NCBI GenBank assembly: GCA_015680905.1
Contig: CM027377.1
Location: 29,660,501-29,724,500, forward strand
Direction: 5' to 3'
From: Coptis chinensis
Taxonomy: Eukaryota > Streptophyta > Magnoliopsida > Ranunculales > Ranunculaceae
Length of the DNA stretch: 64,000 nt
Position 1 is the first letter of the stretch, and each line of letters begins with the position of its first letter. The notes under the pieces are model-generated. The model was not told the DNA's origin. It ran no database searches and saw only the letters and a program-made list of their open reading frames with translations. The translations under genes and the position numbers were made by a program. This document shows positions 11,968 to 26,900 of the stretch, piece after piece.

Positions 11968-14900
11968 TTGCTCCAAACTATGAATGAATGTAAACATAAT
12001 GTGAGCTAGTTTTAATAACCACGGCCATTTCACACACGTAGTTAGTAGTAAGTAGCGTTAAATTAGTTGGCAAGGTCTGTGTTCGGCAAGTGGACAATAG
12101 GAAAGTCATATTTGAGAGGCGGGGGCCTTAAACTCCTTTCAAAACATTTCTACTCGTTTTGAGATAATTGTGAAGCATTTCTTCTTCCTTTATGCTTAAA
12201 TGCATTTTCTTTTATTTTCTGCTTGGCAGGGTCTCTAATCAAGTTGGTGTATTTCTCGAGACATGAGGATCGATCTACTGCAGATAAGAGGAAGAAGTCT
12301 TTAAAAGAAAGATTGGGAGTTTTCAATGGTACTAGGAGGAGTTGCCCTATTCTAGGTGGAAGGCTCCATTTTGTCAAGTTTGAGACTAGGAAAATCAATG
12401 AATGCTTAGATTTTATTTACTCCAAGCAGTTGCACCGTGGTGCGTGTATTCTTAATCAACTTCATGGACTATTAAGCAGTACATCTGCAGTCCAATTTAC
12501 TTCATCCTCATTTTCCTCTACTAATTTAGTGTAATTTATTATGAGTAGGTACGGATCCACGAGGTTGGAGCTCTGAAGCCCAAGTGAATGAAAATGCAAT
12601 TATTAAGGTAAGTTCTTTGATAGGAATTACCTTAAAAGTGCTGACATGATACTTCTAATCTGCCTTTGGGTTGTAACATCGGGTTTTCGTTTATGAGTAG
12701 GCCACAGGAGGAGGAGCATACAAGTTTGCAGATATTTTTAAAGAGAGGCTTGGTGTTAGTATTGAAAAGGAAGAAGAAATGAATTCCTTAGTTTCTGGAG
12801 CAAATTTTTTGCTTAAGGTTGGATTCATATTGTCTTTCTATATGTTTTTCCAAATTTTTGTTTATAAATAAATATCACGTTAGTGCTGTCTAAAACACTT
12901 TTAAACTTGAATGGTTAGTTTTGCAATCTCTCTCTCTCTCTCTCTCTCTCTTGTTGTTGTTGTTGTTCCAGATGTTGACTTGAAAATATGAATGATATAA
13001 ATTGTGTCCTTAGATAGATGCCTGTGACATTTTACATAGTTTTCTTTTTGAAAATATGGAACTCTACTTGCTTATATCACATTCACATTCATATTTATTT
13101 GATCACTTATTGATTTTGAGGTAGACTATCATTGATTGGTAAAACTAGCAAGGAACATTATATACAACCAAACTAAAATGCATGGATAGGATTGAGTTCA
13201 TGTTGAGGACTTAAAAACATACTTAATATGCATGGGCTGAGTCCCTTCAAACTACACCATGCGTGATTGAACTGCGGTGATTTATCCTAGACATTAAAGT
13301 CCTGTCGTATGATTAGTTTTAATTCTTGAAAGACCAGCTTCTTATCCAGATTACCTGCCTTTGGAACCAATGTCGTTAAACAATAAATTTTGTCTATACC
13401 TATTCCGTACAAGATTACAAGGTACATTATTTTCTTAAGATACTTGTAAGCCATTTTCCACCAGTATGGAACCGAGAAGATGTTTAGTGATTGTAGGTGA
13501 GAAGACTAGAGCGTACTTTTGACAAGAGTGATTCTCCTTCTTTTAGGCTTTAGAAAGCAACTTCTTCTTCTCTAGAGCAAAATTTTCTAATCCTTATATC
13601 AAAGGAATCCAAATTGCTGGTGATTACATAAATAGAAGAAGCAATAAAATGTTTTGTAAAATGTCTGGCTTCTTTTTCTGAGCAGTAATTTATGTCGTTG
13701 TCATTACCATATAGGCTGAAAAAAATTTGTCTTAAAGGCTTACTTTTCTATTTATATATTATTTTTGTTTCCGTGATACTCATTACCTGCATTGAAGTTT
13801 TCTCTTCATTGTGGAGTAGGCGATCCGTCATGAAGCTTTCACACATATGGAGGGTCAGAAAAAATTTGTTCAGATTGATCAGAACGATTTGTTTCCTTAT
13901 CTCCTTGTCAATATTGGCTCCGGTGTCAGTATAATCAAGGTACAATGCACATTGTTATCGTGGTTTGATCTATAATCCAAGAGACATGGTATACTTGTCA
14001 ACCTTAAGCTGCTTTTTAGGTGGATGGAGATGGAAACTATGAGAGAATCAGCGGAACAAATGTTGGGGGTGGTACTTATTGGGGACTAGGGAGGCTTTTA
14101 ACGAAATGCAAGAGGTACTTCTCTTATTGGTTCCTTTAAACTCTCAATTTATTTTTATTTATTTTTCAATTTTCTTCTTTAAATGCAGTTCTAGATTTAT
14201 TTACTTTCTTTGATAAGTTAAAGAAGACTTTTCTCTAAGATCTTCACATCCGTTTCTTGTTCTAGCTTTGATGAATTGCTGGAGTTGAGTCAACGGGGAG
14301 ACAATAGGGAAGTAGACATGCTTGTTGGAGACATCTATGGTGGCCTGGACTATTCCAAGGTATATGTACTATCTGTTTCCAATCCTAGTCTCACTTTATT
14401 GTTTTCTTAACTTCAAATGATATTTCTATATAGGTAAAATTGTAATTTTGACTTTAGTAACCCATTCTGTTGGAGTGCTACCTACTTCAGAGTCTTTGCT
14501 ATGGGGGTAAAATATTGATGACTCTTTTGTTCAAGAGATGAAAAAAATATACCATACAGTGAAAAACTGAGAAAAAATTGAGTTGGGGTCAAAGTTAGAT
14601 AAGAAACGCATTGAAAAATTGAACAACATAAACATCTTTTTTGTGAAAACTTGAGTGGGCATTGATATGCGTATGGTTCCTGTTCCAAGTTTGCGTTTTT
14701 TATCGGAGTTTCTTATAGTATGCAATTATTAGGAAATCAGGAACATTTAGAAGCCCAAGTGAACAAGGTTCCATCACCAAGCCCGAGACCGCGACACACT
14801 GTATGGGCTGAGAGGCTGGAGGGATGACCTTGGCCATCGAGACGTCAGAAATTCTAGTCCCAAGTTCTTTTTCCTCTATGGAAGGGAAACTGGTTTTGTT

Positions 14901-17900
14901 CTTCCATTGAAAGTGGAATTACTTGCACTATAAAGCAGTCTAAAAATGTGAGAACTCTTCAGTTCCAGCCTGTGTAGGTACAACACTTAGGTGCCACACT
15001 TTCAGTTTAAGCTCCTATTCCAGGAAAACTTGTTGAAAGACTGTTTGGAATGCTAAGATATTTAAATAAGACAGACATTTATCTGTTTGGTAATTCTGGG
15101 GTCATTTCATCTATGCTTATTTATCTTGTAACAAGTAAACTATTGGTTGGGTTCCAGATCAAAGTCAGAGGTTACCATTGACCCCTTTTCTTTTCCAAGG
15201 TGGGATGGGAATTTCAGGTATTATTGTTTTATTCTCTGCAATTTGCGCTCTAATTATTCAGATGGTAACAGATTGGTCTCTCAGCATCGACAATTGCTTC
15301 AAGTTTTGGAAAAGCAATCTCTGAAAATAAGGAGCTTGAAGATTACAGGCCTGAAGATATCTCTCTGTCCCTCTTGCGAATGATTTCGTACAATATTGGA
15401 CAGGTGAGTTACAAAGAATGATTCTTCTTTTTTGGGTATTGATAAAACTTCCAGAGGGGATGTGATCTGGACAACACTACCAGATTACTTGTTGATAAAT
15501 AAGAAAAATAGAAAATATATCTAAGTTAGTAATATCCCAAAAAACTGACGGGGGGGGGGGGGAGGTTATTGAGCCTTACAACTCAAAATGCATCGATCCT
15601 ACAAATGGAACGTCAACATCCAAAATGTGTGCAAGTATGGGTCCTTTAGATTTTTTTGTTCTATGTTTTTTTTTCCTGTCTGTGTCTCTCTCCTTTTTTC
15701 ACATTCAATATGTGTGTTTATATCATATTGTTTCTCCAAAAGTGTGTATATTAAGGCTGGCCACTTAACAAGACTTCCCATATAGAATAGTTTCTATGAA
15801 ACTAAGTTCAAACTGAAACTTCTAAGTTTTCTAAGTACAAACTAAAGGATTTTCATATCTGTAACTCTTTCCTCTTTCATATTAGTAGGGTATTGGGTGT
15901 ATGGGCGTCTTGGTGTATCAAGTCCTGGTCCTAGTATTACCTGCTGGCTAATTCTAGGTGTTGATGTAATTTCTCAGTTTGAAATAATAGGATACTAATG
16001 AAATAGTAATCATAGGTTGTGTGAAATAGCTTGCTGCGATCTTAAGACTTAAATAGCAATTCCGAATAATCCAATGTGGTTGACAAGGTTTTCAAATGTC
16101 AAAATCATTTTTAGAACATAGTTCAAGAACTCAAGTGAAGATAGAGGTTCTGGAAGAACATAGATTACCACTCCTCAATTTATTTCATTTTTTCAATTGG
16201 GAAGAGTTGGTAAAGGACTTAATTTAATACGAATAACAATCCCATGTATTATACTTATATCATCTTGCTATGAATTCCTTTTCCTGGATATGCTACGGTC
16301 TGTTCTAATAGAATATTGAAATTATGAGTGACTTCATGTGATAGATCGCCTACTTGAATGCGCTTAGATTTGGACTGAAGAGGATATTCTTTGGAGGATT
16401 TTTTATAAGGGGGCATGCTTATACCATGGACACCATCTCCTTTGCTGTTCATTTCTGGTAAGGATTTAGCTATTCACTTTTGTGCCTATTGTTCTGGCAA
16501 CTAATGGTTATAAAATTGATGTCAACTGATGTGTATGCAATCTTTGAAATTTCTATTGTTTCTTGTAAGTAAATTAAATGATACTCGTGACCTCCCATTA
16601 TAACCATATAAATACTAGATGTTGCATGGACAATTTTGTCTTATTATAGATGTATAGCACACTATAGATGTGTTAGTGGGAAATCTGAATATGTATATCT
16701 TTTCTCATCCATTTTTCATGTACTGGTGACGTATGCGCTGTGTTGCATGGGTACGGGACGGAGTGTCTGGTTTGGACACTGGTACGACGATTTGGACACG
16801 GCGAGATCTGAGAATTAGGGTCTGTTTTGCTTGTGTCCGTGTCCGTACCCGTGTCCGCAGGACACAGGACACGGGTACGCGATACAGAGGAAATTAGGGT
16901 GTACCCATGCAACAGAGCGTATGCGACTATGCAAGTTGTAATAAGACATGAGACGTTCACAAATTATTACTATTACAACCCCCCTCTGGTTTGTTATTGA
17001 GTATCATTGTTATTTATTTATTTAGTTTCTCTCATAATGTGAAACTCAACACCTTTTATGTTCAGGTCAAAAGGTGAGGCGAAAGCAATGTTTTTGCGGC
17101 ATGAGGGATTTCTAGGGGCTTTGGGTGCTTTTATGAGCTATGAGAAGCATGGTCTTGATGACTTGATGGCCCATCATTTCGTGGAACGGTTCCCAATGGG
17201 TGCACCTTGCGTAGGAGGAAAAATTCATGGTCCACCACTAGGGGATTTGAGTGACAAGGCAAGTATTATAATTGACTTTGATTTAGACATACTTTGTAGT
17301 TTAAAAAATAGAGATAGAGTGCTCAGTTGCTCACATTGCCAAACTGATCTTGACAATCATTGGGATCATCCTCACTATAGATCAGGCAAGACTGAAATTG
17401 CAAAAGTAAACTGTTGGTTCAATATTTTGGTATATAGACTGGCTGAATTTGTCAATGATATTTCTCATGATGAGGGAAATTCCTAAATGAAATGCAAATG
17501 CATCTCCGGAACTCAGCTTCTTGTGGGTTCCATAGCACCATGTTTGAGCATATAACATCCAGTATAGAATAAGTATATTCTGGAGGAATGTTTCCTTTCT
17601 TGTCTCCTTTGCACTGTCTATTTGGAGTCTCTCCATGTGTGTATGGCTGTACTACGCCTATTAGAAGTGGTAGCGGGGTAGTGGTTTTCTAGTCGAACTT
17701 CCTACTTGATGAGGGTGGAGATTGGCTATTGTGCATCATCTTTTAGTTTTGAGGACAAGGCAATGTAATTGGGATGGTAATTTGACGCCATTCATATCAT
17801 GTAGTCTTGGGTCTAGTGGGATTTTTGGAACAGTCATTGGATGATCTGATTGTTAATTGAACAGCGGTTCAATCCTCATAATGAGTCCGTTGCTCCAGTG

Positions 17901-20900
17901 AATATCTGTTTTTTGTAATTAATATGATTGACTAAAGAAGTACAGATAAAGCCCTTATAGTTACTGATGTTTAGATTGCCCTATGTTCTATATTTCTGTG
18001 TGTTGTGACTTGGTGTTTTACCTAAAACTAATAAATATTTTGTTTTTTCTGCCCTGTCAAGTTTGATTAAGGTCTAGTAATAATTTGTTTTTGTTTTTTA
18101 TCTGTATGTGTGTGTTTGAAGGGTGGATTTTTTGTGCATATGATCTCTCCCTACCATCCACACAAAAAATCAGTTCATTCAAAACATTGTTTTAGTTTTG
18201 CAACACTGTTTTACAAGGTTAGACACACTCAAATGAGTCGATGTTTTTGTATATTGGGATGGGATCTATATAGAAAGGGTCCTTGAGTGAACCACCAAGA
18301 TAAATTGAACACTGGTTTTTTTTGGATATGATCTCCCACGTGTATAAGTTATTGGATTAGCTTAACTTGGAAGCAGCCATTTTGTATATCAGTATCTGAA
18401 TCTTGACCCAGATAACTTAATGTTACCAACTTTGGTAAATTGCATTCGGTCACGTTATAGACTCTCCTTTGAATGAAGACGTTAAAGTATATGATAGAAT
18501 AACACATGCATATATGTTTAAACATTTAACACTTACCACTAAACTGATATTCTAAAGGAGTGTATCAAATCAAGAAGGTTGTAGGACTAGTTTGCATCAT
18601 GTTTCAGAACATTCTCAATGCTCGGAGCACCTGTAATAAACTTTGTTGCATAAAAGCAGAAGCATATATATAGATGAATCAAGAACGCAGATCAATGAAA
18701 TTGTTATGATGACAATATCTCAAAGTCATTATTTCCTCTCTTTTTTTTTTATTTAAATGCAGATATCATGGATGGAAAAGTTTGTGCAGAAAGGCACTGA
18801 GATTATTGCTCCTGTTCCAATGGCACCGCCAGGAACCACTGGTCTTGGCGGCTTTGAAAGGCCTTCATCCAAAGGGGAGACTCTACGTTCTGATGACGCT
18901 GCCTTAAATGTTGGAGTGCTTCATCTTGTGCCCACATTAGAAGTGTTTCCATTATTGGCAAATCCTAAGACGTAAGTGTTATTTATATATCATCTAGCTG
19001 AATCAACAAGAGGAAATGCCCATTCGTCGTTTTCTACGTGACTATGTCCTACAATGGCAGCTAGAACAATTCCTAGAGGAAAGTGTTATTGCCTTGTAAT
19101 TTAGATATGTATAGGTTTGAGTGTTTGCCATCTCGATTTTCACATAAAAGAGGCATGGGCATAGTCATGTAGAATTTGTGGCAAAAATTGGTATTCCTTT
19201 GTTTATGGCTTTCCTTAGGGCATTACTGGTCTAGTTTCCATGCAAATACCTATTAAATGTAAATGATGAGTGGGCTAAGGGGTGCCAGCCTACTTTCCTG
19301 GTCTTAGTTTCCATGCAAATGCCTATGAAATTTAATATTCTATGGAAATCCTTCAATAGTGAAATTTCATGTTAACAACTGGGGAAATAATCTCTGCTGA
19401 TTCAGATCATCCATCCCTTGTGGGCCTAGTTTGGTATTGATCTAGCTGAAACTTATATTGTTCAAGTTGAAAGTGTTCTGCGGCATGACAGGAGAAGTTA
19501 GTCATTAGAACGGTTATTGAATTTTTTGATTATATATGTTTTTTTTTATTTGAAAAAATTCACACAAGTCTAGGGGGATATTTCAAATAGTGACCGAAAA
19601 AACGGGCAAGAGCTTGTGGATCTAATGTAGTTTCATTTAATTTACAATTTCAGTATGCTTTCGTCATGTATCTGGTGCAAAAGTGATAAGTAAAAGCAGC
19701 AAAGGTCCTACTTTAATGAAAAGTCTGCTTTAGTGGGATGCTCCCTAAACGAAAAACCAAAACAAACCAAAATGGAAAAAATAAAAACAAAACAAAAATG
19801 AAAAAAATATTAATTATTAGCTGCAGAAAGCGATCATGAGGTTGTTTTCAAGCAATTCCAGAGGGAGCTCTGCTTTTCTTGCATATAATATTGTTATTCA
19901 CTGTTTATCCGATACAATTTTTCTTTATGATATTGGTCCTATGTGTAGGCATGTAAATAATTTGCTCAATGTTATTTAGTGAATGAAACCTTGTACAAGT
20001 TTCTAATTAATTCAACTGAATAACAAGGAAACACGTAAAATGAAAAAAATAAAAGAAAGATGGTGGTGTGAAATGCATAAAGAAGTGCAAAACTTTTCCC
20101 ATTTGGAGGTATGTGATGTACAAAGGAGAGATTTAGCATTTAATCATTTATACAGTTTTTTACCTCTTTATCATTGTCAAGTGCTTCTAATGCAGATTTA
20201 AACTGGCGGAAGCAACAGTTTAATAAAATCTACATTTTTAACAAATAAATCAAAACCCTCAGTAAAAACTCACTCTTTTATTTCTCTTAATAATTTCATA
20301 AACATCAACTAATTATTAACTATTTTTAAGTTGCGCAAGAAACCAACTTCATCGAGGAAACCGACTAAACCTAAAAATAGAAATTACTAAAACAATAGAT
20401 GAACCGTCCCATGATGGACACACTAGCAGCATTTCTAAGCAGCATCCACCAGCATCTAGATGCACACGCATCTTAGGACCATGGAACACCTCTTATTTGG
20501 CATGGCTAGAACCATGTGCACTATGCTCTGCATCAATTTCTTTTTCTGATGCTGACCATCTTTTGTAGTTTTATTACTGTTGGTGAAAATTTTCTTCTAT
20601 TACTTGGTAACATCAATTTGTGTTGGATATTGTCCCTGATTTGGTAACCTAATGTCTCCAGGTATGAACCTAACACTATTGATCTTTCAGATCATGGCGA
20701 ACTTGAGTAAGCTTCTCATTTTTTTCATTTTTCTTCCTTCCATCCATTTTCAGCTTGACGTTGTTTATTGCCTTTTTCTCAGTATTTGGTTATCGTTGGT
20801 TAAAGTAATCTTCACTGTGTTTGTTATCTTTACTTTGTATGGGATGACAACTCTCTTGCTGTAGGTACTGGTTCACTGTGCTTTCGGAGCATTTGTCTGA

Positions 20901-23900
20901 CCTTGTAGATAAGGTAAACATCCATCTCTTTGCAATGTTACCTTGTGTTGTTCGTATATCCTTTCTCTCTCTCTCTCTCTTTTTACTTTCCCTCACACTT
21001 ACTAAAAGTTGACAGTGTAAAGTGAAAATGTAAACGCTATCAAGAGCCAAAAAACTTTAGCTCATATAGTGTTTATAAAAGAAAAATCTAGTCTAGTAAG
21101 CCTTCTTGACCGATGGCTTACTTTGCTTAATTTATAAAATTTTACTTTTACCAAACTAAAATGAAATTTGATTACATTTTTCTGAAAAAAACGAGAGATC
21201 TCATATACAGTTTCTGATAATATGAATTGAATTTGTTTACGTTAGGCAGTGGCAAGTGAAGGCGGGACTGATGATGCTAGAAGAAGGGGTGATGCATTTG
21301 CTCGTGCGTTTTCTGCTCACTTAGCAAGGTAAAGTATGTTGCTCAAAATATTATTTTTTTGCAGAGTATGGTACCAACCAGGTAATATACCATAGTGGTA
21401 AGGAGGAGAAACTTTGAAAATTGGAGTTGTATGAGTTTGTGTGAAAAAAAAGGTTATTCGTCGGCTAGATGACATAGTTTTAAACAAAGAAATACAAAAT
21501 TATAAGAATAAGTCAGCAACACCAGCAGATATGCGAGAAATACATATCCGCTGGAAGGAGGTCTTTTTTTTTTCGCTCAATTTTGGTTTATAACATTGAG
21601 TTTGAAAACATGTTTCTCAAAAAAGAGATGACTTGGAAATGTGTCCAGACAGGCAACTTTAGTGACTTGCACTTCAAGCTTAATGTGCATGCTGAAGATT
21701 TCTCCATAGTGGCATGTCAATCTCAATGATATATAGGTTTGTCTTGTTCTTTGTGGAACTATTGGTTTGAAAGTCTCAGCTTATTCGGGTGGTCTTTACT
21801 TCTAATTTTTCTGCGTCTTTTAGTCTTTTAAAACAACATTCTACTTGATAGAAGTTATCAAAGAGCAGCCAAAATAATTTACACTGAGACTACAGTAATG
21901 CCTAGGCTTGACTTTGTCGTAATCCTAGTAATCTTATACAGTTCACTTACTCTTCTCAACTCTTGTGTGCAACCATGGGACGTATAGGTTAATGGAAGAG
22001 CCAGCTGCTTATGGAAAATTGGGATTGGCCAATCTCTTGGAGCTTAGGGAAGAGTGCTTGAGGGAGTTCCAGTTTTTAGATGCTTACAGAACCATAAAAC
22101 AAAGGTTTTGCACCATACTGGTTTTCTTTTCCCTTCCCCCCTATATATCTGGAGGTTATGTTTTAGTATACTCTTATTTGCGTTACATCTTCACTACCAC
22201 CTAAGCTTCAATTAATGACACATAAGTCAAGTTTCAATAAGTAGGACTCTAAAACATATGTATTGTATGGTACGCAGATATTGGACGCTTGCATGTCTTC
22301 CAGAGTTCTTAATTTATTTCTACTTTGCTTGTAATCAGAGAAAATGAAGCATCGCTTGCTGTTTTGCCTGATCTTCTTATGGAGCTTGATAGTATGAGTG
22401 AGGTATGTGAATATTGATTTTCTTTCTAATTCTCTTCTGCAATTATTCAATTGAATTGAGGTTGGCTCTCCTATTGGAGTTATGACCCCCTCTATGCACT
22501 AATCAGGTCATGCTTCCAATCACTCCATTGCATTTTGAAAAAAGAAATAAAATAATAAGTAGATAGAAGTTGATCGAGTAAGAGGAAAGTTGAAATCCAA
22601 GTAAGGGTACACTGTATTGATACTGTTATCAAAGTAAAAGAGGCAAACAGAAAGAAGTGTGATTAGAAATTTAACTTTGCAGTGATCTTATAGACCAAGT
22701 CATAATATCAAAGTTCTCACATCATAAAAACGATGAAACGAAAGTGTGGTTCACCAAGCGAGTTGCAGTCAAGTTGTAGTGCAATTAATTTTCCCACTAG
22801 GGGTATGGAAAGCTGTAAAACACCTATGCTTACCACTACTCCACTAGGGCTATGGTAATTGTAAAAAGGGACTTAAACGAGGGTGAAAGCGGAGGTTCAA
22901 AGCTACTTTGAGGGCCCAATAAGTATCGGTGGTCCCAACTCCCCAGGTCTTGCACTCTTACCGAAGTTTAGCCTTGTATGCTTTGGAGTGATTCAGGATG
23001 CTTGGGCACTTAGGCTTGACTGGACTAGAGTTTAAGGAACTCCAACCAATTTTTACTATATTTTGCATGAATCCTTTTCATCAGCACATCCTTTTCAACT
23101 GGATTTCTGTTCAGGGAATAGGGGAAAAGGAAGTAAGCTTTTGAGAAATTATTGAAGACAAATTCATAATGGAAATCCTGTGTTGCATGGGTACGGGACG
23201 GAGTGTCTGGTTTGGACACGGGTACGACGATTTGGACACGGCGAGATCTGAGAATTAGGGTCTGTTTTGCTTGTGTCCGAGTGTCCGTGTCCGTGTCCGT
23301 ACCAGTGTCCGCAGGACATGGGTACGCGATACAGAGGAAATTAGGGCGTACCCATGCAACAGAGTGGAAATCATTTCTTAATCTAGAAAATTTTGATTTA
23401 TATGTCCAGTGGTAAAGTTTAATTCTTGGCAAGGATGTAGCCTAATGGAGAATCAAAATAAGGATTTGCTGATGATTAGTAACAATGTATAAAGTAAGGT
23501 TAAAGAAATGAAATGTGTGTTTGGTTCACATAGCAAGTCGACCAGCTAGAATATATTTTTTTCATCTGAACGAGTATTTACTTGTATCCAGATCATCAAT
23601 CCATGGCGTAATACTGATTACTGACAGAATGCTCCCAATTATGTTATACTTTTTCTCAGTTTTGATAGGGAACTCCAAGTTGTTTCTTTTAAGTCCTGAT
23701 TAGCATGTGAGATATTAATATATTGTCCTACTTCCTTGTCAAAATATCAGTTTGCATACATGTTTTAAATATCAAATAAATGGAATCTTCAAACAAATTT
23801 TTAAAAAAAAAATGCATATACACCCCAAATTAGAGTAGTACCTCTATTCATATATGTATCTATTCAATTGATAAGGTGTTTCACTAGCGTTTTCGTAGAT

Positions 23901-26900
23901 TACTAGTGGTTTCTCATGAGATATTTAGAATCATTTAGAAGTTATGGATTCCTCTATAAAAACTCGTGAATGGAATCTTGAGTAAAATTGTATGGTTTTT
24001 AGTGGAGAGGCAGTTTGGAGAGGAAAGAGAAAAAGAGGATGCAGTCTTAATAGTTTCGGCCTTGTATCACTTCAATATATATATGAACAACAAGAGTTTA
24101 CAATAATAGAAACTTCATAAAGTATTCGGGTCGGGGGCGCTGGGTTTTGGTTGGGCCTGTAGGTTATAAGATCTCCATATCATACTACCACCAAGTCTCT
24201 AATTCTAGTAACAATCTGAATTTTCTCTATATTGTAGGAGTCGAGATTACTTGCTTTAATCGAAGGTGTTCTTGCTGCAAATATCTTCGACTGGGGATCT
24301 CGTGCTTGTGTGGAGCTTTATCACAAAGGGACAATCATTGAAATATATCGTATGAGTCGTACGAAGATGCGACGACCTTGGCGTGTAAGTAATACATATA
24401 AGTTAATGTTCATTTAAATAAAAGAAAATGTTGTGATCCATTTATGTGTAATCAAAATACTAAATGATTTTGAGAGATGTTGCTTTCTGTGCGTTCAGGT
24501 GGATGATTTTGATGTTTTCAAGAAGAGGATGATAGGTTCAGGGGACGGTAAGCCTGTTCCACATAAAAGAGCCTTACTCTTTGTTGATAATTCAGGTGCT
24601 GATGTTGTTCTTGGGATGCTTCCATTGGCACGAGAACTCTTACGACGTGGGACTGAGGTGAGATTTGAACGCAGAAACAACTCTAAATCACTTTGTTTTG
24701 GAAAACTTGTCTGATTAATCATTAATGAATATTAGTATAAGTATATGATAGGCATTAGAAATGATCAGATTTAGGTTTCTTAGAGTTCCTTTTGGCCACC
24801 TTGCTTCATTATCAACCGTTTTGGGCAAACCTACTTCACTCCCATTTCTTTTCTGAAAAACCCCACTCGATGGCTCATGTACAAAGTACCTCTCCGGCTC
24901 TCCTTATGATGACTCAAAATTCATTTTGCATGGCAAACCCAAAATAAACCACCAGAACCACTCGTACACACTCCACACTTGTTATGCCTTTTACATGCCC
25001 TTGACACGCTCATTACATCCCACAACCAAACTTATTGACCCACCCGACACTCATAACATCCCCTAAAACCACCCAAAGAAAACGTTTTCACCTCTTTCTC
25101 TCCCTATTTCTTACTTTTTTGTACTATAATCAACAGCTTTACACATACAATAACATGCATGTTTCACGTCGTATCAAACAATTTCTATGCAAATTTTGTT
25201 ATCCATAGTAAAAATCGATATGCAAATTTAACTTTGCATAAAAATTCACTGTGCAAATTAAATTTAGTATAGTTTGCGAGTTTCAGTTCTCTCAAATTTT
25301 TAATCATGAAATCAATGGCGTTGCTACGTGTCAGCATAAGTTTTAAAGTTGTACATACTCATTTAAAAGTTCCAAACCCTTTCGGTCCAGAGAAGAGTTT
25401 TCTAATGGCCTCATGAGTTTTTGAGCTTAGACTACAGATGATAAAAAAGAGGGGGGAAATTCGTATATGTTAACTTAAGTTGGTTTTCTTGTGAAGGAAT
25501 TGGAGTGAGGTTTATCAGCCGATTTTCTTACTTTACTGTCACACATGTTAAGATTTTTTCTCATACAATACTTATACTTTCGAATGTGTATATATCATAT
25601 GGATGCAATTGAACGCTTTATTTTGTACCATTTTTCTTCTTTTGGTTCAATCCGTTAACAGAAAAGGTTACAAAACATAACTTTGTTTTGTACAGGTTGT
25701 CCTGGTAGCTAACTCCCTCCCTGCTTTGAATGATGTAACCGCGATAGAACTTCCAGAAATTGTTGCTGAGGCTGCAAAGGTTGGTGTTAGAATGTGATTA
25801 CTCTTAAGTTTGAGAAATATAATAAAATAACTTCAAATTTAATAAATTGTATGCTTACGACCTCGGTTTTACTCTTTTTTCTTAAAATCTTAAAAGTCCT
25901 ATTGTAAGAGAATTTCATATTCTTTATCAAATGACATTAATTGGAAATTGTTAACAAAAAAGCCATATCTTAATCGACAGCATTGTGATGTACTTCGAAA
26001 AGCTGCTGAAGCAGGAGGCTTACTTATGGATGCAATGTTAAATATTCAAGATGCTTCAAGAATTAATTCATCTTCAGTACCTTTAATGGTTGTTGAGAAT
26101 GGATGTGGAAGCCCATGCATAGACTTCCGACAAGTCAGTTCAGAGCTTGCTGCTGCCGCAAAAGACGCAGATTTGGTATGATCTCTTAATGTGCTTAAAT
26201 CCTAGAAAAGCTTATCTTAACTTCCATCCCAAGGCAGTAACGGTATCCAATAAATATCATATTATCTATTTAAACAACCTTTGGAAATCTATGGATATGA
26301 TAATTCACTGGTGATTTTATTTCAACAAAATTAAAATAAACATAAGAGTAGAATATGAACTTATTTTACTTATTCCTTGCCTTGCAGATAATCTTGGAAG
26401 GAATGGGGCGTGCTCTGCATACAAACTTCAATGCTCGTTTTAGGTGTGACACATTGAAGGTAATATTTACTATCCAGAAGTGTTTGCATACAAACTTCAA
26501 TGCTCGTCTCTATACCTATTGACCAAATTTTTGGTATTAAGACCTACTAGGTGTGACTTGTGGCAATTTCCTTTTGCAAACACCAACTCTGAACCTGATT
26601 AGATTGTCCAACTCATCATAATACCTTTAAGACCTATACACGTACTTAATATGGTTTTTGTTCCATCATATTGCCCTGCTACATTATCAAAAAGAAAAAT
26701 GTTGTGTTCTAACAGTCTTACTGAACAAAGGGATCCATCGTGAAACAGAAAAAGTCTTCAAAACCATATTCTTTGGCTGTGGGAGGCTGCTGGACATACC
26801 CAATCTAACTCTTGCTTATCGTGGCATTAAATTTGTTGGATTGGGGAATTTTTTTATTAACCCTTAATCCACCGTTTCAAAACAAGTGGTTGTTGGACGA

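Noticed and set aside
16673-16960. 95-aa minus-strand frame rich in Thr/Asp (also 23025-23432)
   Set aside because: Both are readings across the two copies of the same hAT MITE; the repeated TDTDT pattern comes from GTGTCC repeats.
18121-18175. Inverted repeat gattttttgtg / cacaaaaaatc in PANK2 intron 10
   Set aside because: Short and AT-rich; no target duplication or recognised transposon end, so not called as an element.
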